From Aquimarina amphilecti (GTDB lineage Bacteria > Bacteroidota > Bacteroidia > Flavobacteriales > Flavobacteriaceae), in the NCBI RefSeq assembly GCF_900109375.1, contig NZ_FOAB01000001.1, forward strand, positions 1 through 64,000: 64,000 nucleotides of DNA. The letters are read 5' to 3'. Position numbers and translations under genes: made by a program. Below are positions 63,277 to 64,000 of the stretch, one piece after another. The stretch's first letter is position 1, and every line of letters begins with the position of its first letter. The notes beneath the pieces were generated by a model. The model searched no databases. It was not told the origin of the DNA and saw only the letters and a list, made by a program, of their open reading frames with translations.

Positions 63277-63970
63277 CTTTTTCTAAATTAAAGGTTATGG
63301 TAGTTGTTTTTTTATATAAATCCTTTACTTCGAAGGAGTAATTTAATGTTCCTTTGGTTACCAATCCAAATTGAGGTTTTACTTTATAAGTACCCTTATA
63401 CTCAAAGTCCAACGTGTGTTTTTCACCAGGAGATGTTGGTAATTTACCTAAAAAACCATTTAGCTTAGCTAATGGAAATTTTTTATGATTAATATCCATT
63501 TCGGCTTCTGATGTAATGGTTACTTTAGTGAATCCTATATCTTGCTTAGAAATCTTTTTTTTCTCTAAAATTGGGATGTTTATATTTCCAAGAGCGTTGG
63601 CAGCAATTTTAGCTTGTTGTGTTAACTTTTTATCTTCAAATTCTTGATAGAAAATATTTGTAAAAAAGAATTGATAAAAATTATCTTCTAAAAATACCCT
63701 TTGAATATTATCTTCTTGCAATTGCCAGTCAAAATCACTTGTCATTTTAAGTAAATCTGGGTATTCTTCTAAAAGATCAATCTTTACCTCTTTCCATTTT
63801 TGTCTTATTTCTTTGGTGTTGTTGACTTTATTTAATTTAAAACTTTTGTCAACTTTTAGTTCTAAAATATCATTAACGGAAGCAACTTTTAGTGCAATTT
63901 TTTGTGCTTTATCTACTTTACGAACAATACTAAATTTTTCATTTAAGAGGAATCGCTTTTTAACTTCCAT
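63269..63970 (-). CDS. Unknown protein upstream of the DUF4280 cargo
   Basis: The 233-residue protein is soluble, without signal peptide. It has a helical N-terminal half (IRQKWKEVKIDLLEEYPDLL) and a beta-rich C-terminal half (IGFTKVTITSEAEMDINHKK, FEYKGTYKVKPQFGLVTKGT). It overlaps the DUF4280 gene by eight bases, so the two are co-translated; a chaperone or partner role is inferred. The frame stays open to the window edge, so the protein may start further upstream; in another frame a reading ends with TAA about ten bases before this ATG, which would be the tail of an upstream gene and supports the start given. Confidence 0.55.
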   Translation of the reverse strand: MEVKKRFLLNEKFSIVRKVDKAQKIALKVASVNDILELKVDKSFKLNKVNNTKEIRQKWKEVKIDLLEEYPDLLKMTSDFDWQLQEDNIQRVFLEDNFYQFFFTNIFYQEFEDKKLTQQAKIAANALGNINIPILEKKKISKQDIGFTKVTITSEAEMDINHKKFPLAKLNGFLGKLPTSPGEKHTLDFEYKGTYKVKPQFGLVTKGTLNYSFEVKDLYKKTTTITFNLEKDE

Positions 63971-64000
63971 TCTGTAATTTAGGAGTCCTTCTTGATCAAT

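Overview
The window looks like chromosomal DNA of a marine-type flavobacterium (Bacteroidota, family Flavobacteriaceae; an Aquimarina-like genus is my guess, not shown). The reasons are the low GC content, promoters of the Bacteroidota type (TTG or TTTG, about 19-21 bases, then TAnnTTTG), many short lipoproteins and secreted proteins, a TonB-dependent receptor with a carboxypeptidase-like N-terminal domain, and gene pairs typical of the family (rlmD followed by two conserved small envelope proteins; a coiled-coil gene, zapA, 6S RNA and rny in a row).

Positions 1-350 hold the end of an rRNA operon: the 3' tail of 23S, a spacer hairpin, 5S and a terminator. Positions 700-38000 are mainly housekeeping and envelope genes: a hybrid histidine kinase, a hemolysin III family protein, a phospholipase A2-like lipoprotein, a methyltransferase/ZIP transporter/DUF4268 operon, a THUMP RNA methyltransferase, rlmD, rocD, an Smr protein, two paralogous lipoproteins (one with calcium-binding repeats), a cysteine desulfurase, a TonB receptor with an M23 peptidase, the zapA-6S-rny group, three tandem paralogs of a small STAS-like protein, clpC, gyrA, a TPR protein, a large beta-propeller protein, a LolA-like protein, a DUF72 protein and a DEAD-box helicase.

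Positions 39400-64000 are a type VI secretion locus of the Bacteroidota kind (T6SS-iii). On the plus strand lie the sheath-recycling ATPase tssH and the sheath genes tssB and tssC. A soluble PAS-domain histidine kinase and a single-domain response regulator follow on the minus strand. The rest is a cargo island, all on the minus strand. One tight operon runs vgrG, a 453-residue protein that may be a loading adaptor, an Rhs protein with an N-terminal PAAR-like region and a C-terminal GIY-YIG-like candidate toxin, then one or two candidate immunity genes. The second operon, entering from the right edge, runs an unknown 233-residue protein, a DUF4280 (PAAR-like) protein with an unknown C-terminal domain, a lipoprotein, an M23 peptidase without signal peptide, another lipoprotein, a broken gene remnant and two secreted proteins. 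The likely logic is that TssB/C contraction, recycled by TssH, fires VgrG tips carrying the Rhs and PAAR-like cargos, while the small neighbours protect the producer. The other structural genes (hcp, baseplate, membrane complex) are not in this window.

No CRISPR array, tRNA, insertion sequence or integrase was found.
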